Source: Monilinia fructicola (taxonomy: Eukaryota > Ascomycota > Leotiomycetes > Helotiales > Sclerotiniaceae). Taken from it: a stretch of DNA of 64,000 nucleotides. Within the stretch, counting starts at the first letter, position 1. Every line of letters starts with the position of its first letter. The translations under genes and the position numbers were made by a program. The notes below the pieces were generated by a model. That model was given only the letters and a program-made list of their open reading frames with translations, searched no databases and was not told where the DNA came from. Where the stretch lies: positions 1,814,001 to 1,878,000 of the forward strand of contig VICG01000002.1 of assembly GCA_008692225.1 (NCBI GenBank), given 5' to 3'. Shown here one piece after another: positions 47,999 to 58,777 of this stretch.

Positions 47999-49387
47999 GC
48001 TTTCTACCTCAATACCGTCGTCGGAGGTACATTCTCATCAGTATTTCTCTGGATGTTACCTAGCATTACGCTCATCCCAAACCAGCCACTGAAGGATCGA
48101 TTACTGTGCCGAACGGGCTGGATTGGTATAGCATCCCTAGCCGGAACTTGAAGCTATCTTATAATGACAATCGCATATGGCGGCACTCAATACTCCTGGA
48201 ATGCTAGAAGCGAAATAACATTGTCGATTGTAGTAGCCGTGCTTCTCATTGTGTTCTGTGCTTTCCAAGTATACCATCCAATTGTCACCGAGACGTCAAA
48301 TTTGTACCCCACATGGCTAATTAGGAGACCAATTCATTCCGTTTTGCATATTCTTAGCTTTCGTGGATTTGTCTGTCTTTTTGAGAGTCGAATGTGTGCT
48401 TCGGGTTAGGCCTCGATATTGTACTAATTCTGACAGATACCCACATCCTATATATATCCCATGATACTTTCAGTTTACAACAGCAAATCATATACCTCAA
48501 CATTCACGTTATATTGGATGACTGATGATTCATAGGGCGATTCGGCATTAAAAGCTAGGGCTAGACTACTACCCTTCATCGTCCTTGGAGTGACAGATAC
48601 CTTCCTCAATGGCGCTCTTTTGCCAGTACTGGGCTATCGTATGCTTTGGTATCTTTTATATGTACTCTCATACAATGAAAATCTCCAATAAACCGTGCAT
48701 ATTGCTGACAGTTTGATCGATATAGTGGCGGAACCTTGATCATCATCTGTTCTGCGTTATTGTGTCAGTCTCGCCGATGAGAAAGAACCCTCTACAGACT
48801 GATGGCTGACAATATTTGTTGCACTTAAAGATACCGCATCTCTTGCCACCTCTAAATGCAGAAATCTATGGATACACAATTCTTATTGGAGTTGGCATTG
48901 GTGCATTTGCCCAGCAATCCTTCACCTTCGCCGTGTTACCAGCTCTTGTGTCACCAGAAGAAATTGCCGACGTTGAAGGATTCCAGAGTTTCGGTAAGTG
49001 AGATGAACCATCTACAACAGAGAGACTCCTGTGATACCAACCAAAAAATATAGGACAATCCACTGTCATCGTCTTATCCCTTGCAATAGACGGGACGATC
49101 TTTCAAGAGGAAGCGATCAAAAAGCTCTCTAAACTTCTACCCGACTTGAGTCGAGTGATAATTCGAGAAATGGTTTCTGGTACGGATAGTGCTTCTCCGA
49201 GTCACTAAACACATTAGTCAGAGAAAAAGTAGCTGCTGTGGTTGTTAGTCTAGCATATGTTATCGTTATTGCCGCTGGAGCGTTAACTTTGGTACTTTCT
49301 CTGTTTCTCCCCGTAGCTTATATGCTGATATTCCTCTTGTGCAAAACAAATACTGATAGAGTGGATATTGAACAGTATTTTTTGTAG
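47999..49387 (+). pseudogene. MFS transporter relic, C-terminal half
   Basis: Sequence from 47999 (just after CCCAG) reads as the middle of a DHA2-type major facilitator: FYLNTVVGG, LPSITLIPNQPLKDRLL, TGWIGIASLAGT. An in-frame TGA (48149-48151) stands where relatives have Trp. It resumes as YLIMTIAYGGTQYSWNARSE and a membrane segment. After introns come GDSALKARARLLPFIVLGV, EIYGYTILIGVGIGAFAQQS with ALVSPEEIADVEGFQSFG, then GQSTVIVLSLAIDGTIFQEE, and finally a last TM segment ending at 49387. The first five or so membrane helices are missing upstream. TGG to TGA is a G-to-A change, as RIP makes. This is a dead fragment of an efflux pump. Confidence 0.72.
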
Positions 49388-50561
49388 AGAGGTTTGAGAA
49401 AATGGGGATTTCTATTGGATGCAACATAATGAATGCATCAAGAAGCAAAACAGCACGATGCGCGCTTCTGGCCAGTACTCGGCTCGGACGGGTGCAAGAC
49501 GAGGAGGAGCGTTGGAATATTAATCTGATAAATTGAAGAAAGTCGAAGCCTAGTTTAGGTAGAGCTAAGGGTCTCAAAGAGATGTTATTTTAATCATACA
49601 ATTCCAGTAAAATACTTAAGGAAATTGGACCTACTTCCATATAAAAACATCACAATACTCGAGTAATTAACCCTTTTCAACGAATAAATCCCCCACACAA
49701 GATAACCTTAAGCGAAAGCCATAACCTTAGTCGCCTAGGAGATAGATACTGTCCTGTAAGGTTAGTGCCAAGCCGGATCTCCCCAAGTAAGCTTCCTTAG
49801 CTCTTCTAGCCGTCTTTCCCTGCGTGCGTCGGGATGATCTTCTCCAGCCTCACAGGGTTTTAGGCTCGGTGTTCGGGATACGGTGGCACATTGATTTGAT
49901 GTATTGGAATGCGTTAGACATACCCTGGAAATACCCTGGCCTCTCCTAAACAGATGCAAATGTATGATGCACCGTCGTTATGACACATTGATTAATAGTC
50001 GTGATTGGCGACTTAGTTCGTTGGAACAATATTGGAACTTCAAATCCAATTTGAATAACACGCCATATAGCTATACTGAGACCGTACTTGATCAGCGGTA
50101 ACCCTGGATGGAAGAAATAGTGTATCCATACATACAAACACAACGCAAAGAGAAAAGATGGCTCCTGTATGGTTATCCGAAATACTAAACGAGATTCAAT
50201 TGCACATCAGTTGTCACGAATCTAGCTTTTGCGCTGGACTTAAGACAACTTATTGACTCTTGGATGAAACAAGAATAGAATGGCTCGGATGTGAAGAGCA
50301 AAGGGCCGCCGAGTCCGATTGGATTTAGTGGCTTCTAGCTGAAAAAAATACTATTGTGATAGTGCAATTTGGTCGGGAACCCGCCGAAGTAGCACAGTAG
50401 CACAGATCTGTGCCACTTACTGTGTATGACCTCGAATTTATATATTTCAGCAGAGTCCCGGAAATCATGGGATCGATATCTTGTTTCTGTAATATTTGAT
50501 TCTTCATCGTCTTATCACGTCCATTCTTTAAGCTTTTCATTTTTAATTGACATTCTATACA
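49388..50561. other. Intergenic, 1.2 kb
   Basis: No gene is visible. The last 150 bases are T/C-rich and should be the promoter or leader of the secreted SnoaL-like gene. Confidence 0.5.
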
Positions 50562-51425
50562 ATGTATATCTCAACACTCTCGTTCCTTCTTCCGCTAGCT
50601 CTTCTCCCTGGAGCTCTCTCTTGGGGCATCCTTCCTTCCAACCACAGTTCTTTACCCTTGGTGCCGTACACTTACCCACCTCTCGAACAAATCCGCTACA
50701 CATTGTCTTTGGAAACCTTTTTGCTCGACGCGAAGGATTGGCCGGCGCTGAATTTGGTGTATACGGATGATGCCGTTGCGAATTTCTCGAGCTTGGGGGC
50801 TGGTGTTTGTATGTTACTTCTATTCCTCGATGACGTGTTTCCTTTCTCTTTCGAATTCGCACTTGGTCTTAACCATTCTTCGCTGTGTTGTTCGCGGTTC
50901 ATGAGGACGAATAGAAGGATATCCGTTATGGGATTAGGAATTGGAAACATATGAGAATGAGGAGAAACTAACAATTGTGTGCAGGGACCGGAAGAAAACA
51001 AATAATCGCAAATGAAAAAAAGTCTTTGGGAGCAGTGACACATGGCATTCATCAGATATCAAGTAGTGCTATTCTGATCAGCCCTGGGAACTTTAACGAG
51101 GCCCATGTTACGAGTTAGTATGTATTACCATTTCTGGATTATCCCCTCTACCCTATCTCAAACTTACCCGCCTTCCACCCCTATTAAATCTCGCCAATCA
51201 TACATCTCAAAAGCAATACTGATAGATTCAAACAGTTACACCTTCAATAATTTCACGTCTGCAAATGGTTCGCAGCATGTAGTCCAAGCATGGTTCAAAT
51301 ATGAGGACCAATGGATCAATACTCGATCCTACGATGGAAGCCCAAGCTCATGGAGAGTGAAGGATAGACAGGTGACGTTGGTGGGTGGCCCAGTTGGAGG
51401 GGACCTCAAGATGGAGAGACCTTAA
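50562..51425 (+). CDS. Secreted SnoaL-like (NTF2-fold) protein
   Basis: The protein has 195 aa in three exons, 50562-50808, 50985-51113 and 51214-51425, all in phase. The first 20 residues (MYISTLSFLLPLALLPGALS) are a clear signal peptide. The rest has the layout of a fungal SnoaL-like domain: an N-terminal helix pair (LEQIRYTLSLETFLLDAKDW, then LVYTDDAVANFS), a middle helix with AVTHGIHQISSSAILIS, and C-terminal strands (HVVQAWFKYEDQWINTRSYD). Several N-x-S/T sites suit secretion. Introns are 176 and 100 bp. SnoaL-like folds bind or isomerise small polar molecules, but no catalytic assignment can be made. It lies near the dead SDR and MFS genes, so it may once have belonged to the same small cluster (inference). 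Confidence 0.7.
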
Positions 51426-52620
51426 AAGTTAAAGGCGATGAGAGCAGAGGGGGGGAGTATTGGGACTTGTGAGAACGGGAACGAAGGTGGAGTTTGAGAG
51501 ATTAAGAGGATGGAGTGGGCAATTTATTCGAAGGAATGGGGGATAATTTGAGAAGCGCAGCCGGATTATCGACTGGCTGTCTAATAGAAGCTTAATGTTA
51601 TAATATAATTCTTATTATATCAAAGATTACATGCAAGGACATCGAAATTCAATATCTGAACCAAATAATGCGGGTTAGAGATAGATATATTTGAAGAACT
51701 CTTCATACCTACTACCTTTTCTCTTGAACTCAGACCCATAAACAGCTTCTCTGCCCCCTTTCTTCTCCCACTAACAAATCAACATGCTCCCGAATATACT
51801 TCATACTCCTCTTGCTGTACTCGAGTATTCGCAATCCTGTCTACAAATTTACCAGAGCCAAAACGATAACAATAGTAATACCTATCATGGGACTCACCGC
51901 TGTAACCATCAAATCAGTCACAGTACCCTCGGTAAAAGCTCCTAAGAGGCAGGTTCCTCCCAGCCGAACTTCCATCTCACTCTGCTGCCCTTCAGAAGAC
52001 TTTTTGGTGAAACATGGTATGGATAACTTTCCAGCAAAGATGTTTATATATATATCAGTCAGAACGGTTCTATATCCGAATAATGATTCAGGTTAGAGAA
52101 CATCCCAAGTTTGCGCGGCACAGAATTTGTGGCAAGACCCTGACGATTTTCTTCTTGTGTAATAAAATTCGAAGTGAGCATGAGCAGTAGCAGTAGCTGT
52201 TTGTAGACAGAAATTCATGAGCCATTATGTTTATAAGCTCTTCTATATTGGTAGTGCATTTACTTTATTTTCTACATCATACTCCTATCCAAATGCTCCT
52301 CTGCTAATCCTCCCGACCTGGTATATTACTTCCTTCCATTTGAACTCCAAAGTGCTCCTCATTTATTATTCACACCACATGTAACCCACCGACAAACATA
52401 AACCAACGTTATTGGTATTCCATTGGCCATGATAAATGCTCGTGGAGCATCTCGCCGCACTATTACACAGATGTTAGCACAGCTCCTATATCAGCTTGGA
52501 CGAACCCGGCCCCAAAATTTTCCACAATGGAGAAAAACAACTTACTCTTCATTACTCAAGCCAGTACAATCGCAATAGGGCAAAGTGTTCTACTCGATCC
52601 CTACAGTATCGCAAACCCGA
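51426..52620. other. Intergenic, 1.2 kb
   Basis: I see no gene. It lies between the 3' ends of the secreted protein gene on + and the hypothetical membrane protein gene on -. Confidence 0.5.
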
Positions 52621-53223
52621 CTATACCATTAGTTGCTGTGGAATTGCAGCCGGTACATCTGCTTCATCCACTACATTTCTTGGCATGGAATTTCTCGGTC
52701 TACGGCCCATAACCGGCGCTTCACCTCTCTTAACTTTCTCCCCCTCCGGATGAACGAATGGGGCAACCTTCTTTGGTGTGAGTCCTACAGCCTCTACCGG
52801 TATTGGTGGCTCCTCCCTCTTCACCCCCTTGTCACCATTATGATTGAACTTTGGGCCCGTATTGTGGGTTGCATAATGTATTCGTTTATAGGGATCTCGA
52901 TATCCTCCCCTCAAAATATCAGGGCGTACTCCGCTTACTGCTCCAAGAATCGATATCAGAGAAAGAATGCAAAGGAGACCGAGTATGAGCTTGGACTTTG
53001 GAGGCAAGGTTTTGATATTGGTCAGAAGCTTTTGGAAGGAATTGCTAGTCTTGATGTGCGAGGATTGGACAGAATTGAGAAAGGAGTTCTTCCAGTGTAA
53101 AGTCTTGGAGTATTTAGGCCTGTGTGAATCTTCGGAGTTGACCGTTTGGGGTAGAATTTGAGGTTGGTTGTGCGTAGGGAGGGTACTGCCAAGCTGGCGG
53201 GAAAACGTTCGTGCGTGTACCAT
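52621..53223 (-). CDS. Hypothetical single-pass membrane protein
   Basis: The protein has about 200 aa, unspliced, taken from the first ATG of the frame (MVHARTFSRQLG). The frame stays open 93 bases further upstream but without an ATG, so a spliced upstream exon is possible. The N-terminal 90 residues are polar and basic. One transmembrane helix follows (KLILGLLCILSLISILGAVS), then a C-terminal part with RGGYRDPYKRIHYATHNTGP and proline/charged segments (GDKGVKREEPPIPVEAVGL). The pattern suggests a type II-like membrane protein or a basic tail anchored in an internal membrane. No family is recognised. The composition looks coding, but it could still be chance. Confidence 0.45.
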   Translation of the reverse strand: MVHARTFSRQLGSTLPTHNQPQILPQTVNSEDSHRPKYSKTLHWKNSFLNSVQSSHIKTSNSFQKLLTNIKTLPPKSKLILGLLCILSLISILGAVSGVRPDILRGGYRDPYKRIHYATHNTGPKFNHNGDKGVKREEPPIPVEAVGLTPKKVAPFVHPEGEKVKRGEAPVMGRRPRNSMPRNVVDEADVPAAIPQQLMV

Positions 53224-53316
53224 TTGGAAGGTAGGGATCGGGTTGGATCTATTAGAGTTGCACTGGTGAAGTTGACGGGAGTTGATGATTGAATTAGAAG
53301 GACGATCTCCAGGCAC

Positions 53317-56300
53317 AAGAAAAATAGTATAAAAATAAGGACAAAGATCAAATCAAGGTTTGTCTGTGCTAAAAGTAAACAATGGTGTATATCAAGCAGT
53401 ATAATTTCAGACAAATTGATATAAAAAGAGTTGCAGTGAACAAGAGTAAGGAGAGAAGAAGAAGAAGAAGAAGGAGAAGAAGAAAAGAAGATGGGACGAA
53501 CAGCACACAAACCAAACCAAACAAGCTTCAAATCAGTTCGAGAAAAGAAAGGGATAGAAGGGGATTTTTCATCGGATCTTCAGCCTTTAACGTTTGAAGG
53601 TCAGGTCCAGAACCAATCGACCCAATCCATAACGATCCACTAAGATTCAATTTCATTCGAATTCATCATCATATGGAGATCAAACTTTACAGTAGCACCT
53701 GTTCAATGATTTCCCGTCTAGACTCCACATCATCTAACCACTTCGATAAAACTAAATCGTTATCACGGCTATCACTTTTTTTAAACCAGGAACATAAGAT
53801 GATATCCACTCTAATCGATTGCCAAGATCCATGGATACCTCATATGGAAATATCATGGATCCTGTATAATTTGAAGCCAGTGTTTCATGATTTCTTTACA
53901 GCCAAAAACGCGTGTGAAGTACCGGTACCAAATCAATATGTTTATGAAAGCTTAGATGGTTCGTTACTAATCTACCGGAGAGAAGATTTGAATAGCATTG
54001 TAGAAATGTAGTTATTGATAGAAACAGGACCTTGTATCGTAGGGCGGAAAACTCGCTAGTCCAGGCTTTACCCCTTCATCAGCCACAACAAGGCTAATAT
54101 GTAACATATGTAACTTAATTTAAAGCAATTTCCACAGGCTTATGACACCTGTGGCGAACACAGAAAGAACCCCATTTGATACATCACATCGTCGACATCG
54201 GAACCTTTACAAATCTCAAATTTGATGCTCAAATACCAAGTAACTCTGCTCTCATATTCACCATTGCATGCAGGTCCTTTTGCCGAGACTCTCTGCGGCT
54301 ATACAAATCTTGTATATGTAGTTTCTAAAGATGAAAATACCATTCGCGTTGTACCTATACAAACTTCGCTTGCTCCCAATTAGGATCGAAATATGATATA
54401 TGGCTCAAGAAGATTATGTTCAATCTTTACAAAGAGAAATTCTATTGACAGGTAATATCAATAGCATCGGAAATGATATACGCCTCCAGTGCATGAGTTA
54501 CCTTATAGGATTTCCAGTATAATTTCCTGTGGGTTTGGTTGGAAGTACAACAGTTGGCAAATAGCGATCACTCTCGGTTGAAAGACCTATTTATAGAAAT
54601 TTCCCAACCTCGCTTTCAATCAGATACACAGTCGATTAGTTCAACTCGCTCAATCCCCAAATCCACGACAAGAATAATATAATATTGCCCAATGCACATC
54701 ATAATGGCTGGCGCCAACGACGGTATTGGCAGTGCTATCGTATTAGGTATCCAGAGTTCGCCCAAACGTGCCTCATACCACAGCATCTATATAAGACGTA
54801 ATACGTTGTGCACCGCTGTGCACTCACCTACTACTGGTATCGATATATCGACACACTCTTACAATATGCTGTCGCTGGAAACATGGAGCTCCACAAGCAT
54901 TCGCAAAAAGGTGGCTCCAATCAAGGCATGAGTAGCAGCGGCGAGATCCCGATCATGGCATCCGTGCTCTTGTTTTAATCGCCGGTGCTCAAGAGTCTGA
55001 CGGGCAGCGATTGAGCAATGATGGTTTTGCTATGGCATGCGTCGGTAACGATATTGAAAGTGTTGTATCAACTGTTATTCAAACGCAGTCATGTTGGTTA
55101 GTTCTTGTGGCCATTTAACAGTTGTTGTAAGAATTTATGAGGCATGCATCTAGTTTCCCCAAATTATCACCATTTTCTTTCCAATGACACATCCCAAGAT
55201 CCCCTACCCTCATTAGTTTGTCAAGTTAGATAGTTCTATCAAGTTTCAGCGTGTGTAAGAAAACACTACATATTCATCATTCGATTTTCGAGACATTCTA
55301 TAAGTCTATCCGGTCTGTTAAGCTTTGGAGCAAGTATAAAAGTAATGGAACATTAGATTTGATAATGAAAAATACAAAATAGATTTTTAGTAATTAATTG
55401 TATTTTGCAAGGTCGATAAAATCTCTGATTTGGCATATATATAGTTGTCGTCTCGAATAATCTTGCTACAGTCACAGTTAATTGCGTAACTAATAATTTC
55501 GCATTTCCTTCCTTACCCTCTCCATCGCTTCCTTCTTTGCGCTTTTTGAAAATCTAATCCATCAAGTCTCATTCAATGTACCTACGTTATCAACATATCC
55601 AACCTCCCTCTTGGTCCATCTATGGCTTCGAATCTTTTCGTTCAGCAATGCCTACCATGCCAAGAACAACACTCTAGAGCTCGGAAACGGCACCAAGCCG
55701 CTTTTTGTAACTTTATCTCAGGGGCATGGACAGAAAAAGCGGATGATAATGTTGTAACGGAACCGCAAACTCTCTGTCAATCTCCACCAGCTCTATCGAA
55801 GACGCGACTGTGAAGCTCGACTGTCTAGATGCTTCTATCTGCTTGAACTATACAGGTCGGGACCAAGATGCCGTTGAAAGCTATGGATCTCAGAATGTGA
55901 GTTGGATTCATGAGGTCAGGAAGAGGATTGATCCACATCAAGTCCCTGGAGGTTATAGGATACGAAACCACTAAAATCTCGGGCTTCTCTAGTTTTCATC
56001 GCTCTTTCAGCGCTGATTTCTTCATCTATATCTTACATACATAGTGCGTTTCAAACATCAAATTGCCCCTATGAAGCGAAGTGGGTGCGGTGGTTGGCAT
56101 GAAAGTAGCCTAAACTTATGACTCTGTGCTACTCCTCAGGATCTACTCTTCACATATTCTTACGCTGCTACGCTGCTGGGATATGCAGTCTATCTTTAAG
56201 TGCCAGAGATATGGTGCCTTGCTGAGTGAATCAGAAGTTTACAAATTACAAGTTCGTTTCATTTCACTTTGAAACTTCACAAAGCTTTATCCAAAGTTGT

Positions 56301-56799
56301 AAGTTTGAGTGTAGAGCAAGATTGCTGAATATGGCCATCTCTTCAGAGAGGAACACAATGGGATGCTTTCCGTGGAAGTAAGGGCGCTCTAACACACTTG
56401 TAGACCCCAATTCACATTGCAGTGGAGTTAGAAAGGTGGCGGCACCATATTCTTTATAATAAACCGAAAGCTACATAAAAAGGCAGACCGACTTGGAGCT
56501 CCTCTACTCTACAGACATGATAGAGTGCAAACACACCAGCTATAAAGCAAGCTCTTTCCCTCCGTGTTGTTCTGCTTTATTTTTGTACGGCTATCCCGTT
56601 CTATATCTCCTCAATACTAGCCCATATGACGTCAACGTGGTTCAACATGCAATTCGAATCATTCAATAAAACAAATGACTCTACCTAGCCCAGTAAGGTA
56701 ATAATTTTCCTACCCACAAGCCCATCAGACTGAAACCATCTTCAACTATCCTAACCAGAATCGAACCCAGAAGATAATGAGCACACACAACCATCACCT
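53317..56799. other. Gene-poor, 3.5 kb
   Basis: No recognised gene. A 112-aa frame on + at 53673-54011 is unlike any family I know and is listed with low confidence. A fragment at 54692 has an SDR-like AGANDGIGSAIV run but no continuation. A (GAA)n purine run occurs near 53455-53490, inside the promoter side of the hypothetical membrane protein. Confidence 0.4.
53673..54011 (+). CDS. Unrecognised 112-aa frame
   Basis: This is an ATG-initiated frame of 112 codons with mixed polar and hydrophobic composition (e.g. IPHMEISWILYNLKPVFHDF, VYESLDGSLLIYRRE). No signal peptide, TM helix or motif is seen, and no homologue is recognised. Its promoter region is shared with the divergent hypothetical gene. 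Length alone does not prove coding. Confidence 0.2.
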   Translation: MEIKLYSSTCSMISRLDSTSSNHFDKTKSLSRLSLFLNQEHKMISTLIDCQDPWIPHMEISWILYNLKPVFHDFFTAKNACEVPVPNQYVYESLDGSLLIYRREDLNSIVEM

Positions 56800-58777
56800 T
56801 TAGACCATTTTTGTAACCGTAATATACACAGTGGTTGGTCCGCAACCTAAGCCGCAAGAAGAAGACGAGGACGAAAAGCGTGAAGAGAGGCTAGAAGACT
56901 TAGTTGATGTTGATGTTACGCTGGAAGAGCTGGTAAGAGCAAGTTTAATCGAAGAGCTTGAAGTGGTTTTAGATGAAGAGGAAGAGGAAGAGGAGGAGGA
57001 GGGAGATTTTGTCGAACCTAGAAAATCCGAGTCAGCATTGTTTTTCCGAGAGGGGATAGGAAATCAGATGATGTAAAATCAGTCCTTTCCCGCTTTTATC
57101 CAGAGCGCGCGGTTGGAGAAACTACTCACTTCTAGAAGAAGATGGAGAAGTCGATGATGTTCTTGCTGACGTTGTTGTGAAGGACTTTTTTATGTTAGCA
57201 ATTTCAATTCGAGGCGTTGCTGAGCGCAACTCAATACATCACTGGGAAATTTTTGAATGAATACTAACCGATGCGGTAGAATACGAGTACGCTGGACTTG
57301 GGCAGGCACCTGTGACTGAAGGAACTCCATCTGTACCCGAAGTAATAGGTACAATATTCGAGCCGCAACTTGCAGCTTGCGCAATATGAACATTTGCATT
57401 ATCCTGGTCAAACACCACATAAGCACCTCTCATGAAAGTATCTCCTAAAATCACATCGGTCTTTTCAGCAGCGTTGGCAATAGGTCCATAGCATGTGGCG
57501 CCATTGAACCATATGAACTGAGCTAACTGAACTCTGATGATCTTGCCTGCGAACCCAAAGTCCATCGTGCCTAGGATATTCCTGAAGCTACAGGGAATGG
57601 TATAAAGCCCACCTCCTTTGTTAAACCCATCCAGGAAAATATACCAGCATAGCGGTAACAAGTGACGGTGGTAGATAACTCAATGTACTTCCGGAGTCAA
57701 CAATGACTGGTTTCGCATAATTCGGACCCGTGAAGTTCATCGGTAGGTCGTCTGGAAATGTAACTCCAAAGTATGTCATATTTATCCAATATCTAGGCTC
57801 ATTACCATCGCTTATCAGTAAGACCATCCACTAAATCAGATATAGAAACACAAATTTATTTACCTTGGGTATCCATCAGGACTGGCATAAAAACGGTATA
57901 ATGGGATTTTTTATCAGTGAGCCATAGTATTTTTTTGTGTCCATGCCGCCAAAAATAATGGATCCTGCAAGATAAGTCAACCGATTAAAACATCTAGTAA
58001 AAAGAAGAGACAGTTCTACCTGAAGCAGTGTTCACATTACCCAAATCGATGGCAAATGCGCGGGTTTTTGTCAGACCTTGTAGAGCAAGTTGATCAATAA
58101 TGTTGTAATATCCAGTTCCCAGACCAAGGCCCCAGGATACACCCATTATACCCGCGAACATTCGATTACTGGCTGTTGCAACACCAAACTGAAGTTTTTT
58201 GATGGTCGGACCTGACCCCATGCTGAAAATCATTATTAGTTAAGAGCACTTCAAAGAGACCGGAGCATTCTCTAACCCGAAATTGTCCGTCGCATAGGCT
58301 CCCGTTACTGCACCAATACCATACGCTAAATTCAACGCTTGGCTCAACGGTACAAACGATGTAGATTTTGTAGGATCGTATTGAGGATAGGAGTTACAAA
58401 ACGATGTCCATCCTGAAGTAGAGCACTGTGGATTCACCCAAAGATCACTACTCCCGGTATCGATACTTAGGGTTATTGATTGAGCAGGGTACCCGATTTG
58501 TACTGCTTATGATTAGCAAACATGATAAAGTATATTTCTGGAGTAGCCTACTAGTGATCATGTAAATATCACCAATGTAAGGATTGGCTAAATTTGACTT
58601 GGATTGTCTTTTTTGGATGTTCGGAACCGATGCAACTTTTGTAACCCCCAGCTGAAAGATCCCATCATCAACCATCCGGTTTGGTAGGATCTTGGCGGTT
58701 TCATTGGCTTCGACATCTCCATTTACAAAGGCTGTTTCAACTGCTGCCAAAAGAAGCAACCATATGACAACAAACAT
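56800..58777 (-). CDS. Secreted pepsin-type aspartic protease (A1 family), two frameshifts
   Basis: Seven exons on - (58777-58552, 58502-58277, 58222-58020, 57964-57864, 57792-57269, 57184-57130, 57017-56800) would give 516 aa. The start is a signal peptide (MFVVIWLLLLAAVETAFVNG) and a propeptide. The two catalytic motifs are both present, IDTGSSDLWV (exon 2) and IVDSGSTLSYLPPS (exon 5). The flap region is less clear. FIWFNGATCYGPIANAAEKT and DVILGDTFMRGAYVVFDQDN are typical C-lobe segments. Exons 6-7 encode a Ser/Thr-rich stalk, ending CGLGCGPTTVYITVTKMV, with no clear GPI tail. Two single-base surpluses break it: an A5 run at 57889-57893 and a CC at 57631-57632 on +. Removing one base at each restores phase across every junction. 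As written, it is interrupted. Confidence 0.78.

Noticed and set aside
54692..54931. Possible SDR start (AGANDGIGSAIV)
   Set aside because: Only this short glycine-rich run is similar. The following residues and later SDR motifs are absent.
57614..57652. A very short intron to explain the second protease frameshift
   Set aside because: GTATAT...AACAAAG would be only about 39 bp and would delete the conserved YFPDGFNKGG segment. A one-base surplus explains both the frame and the protein better.
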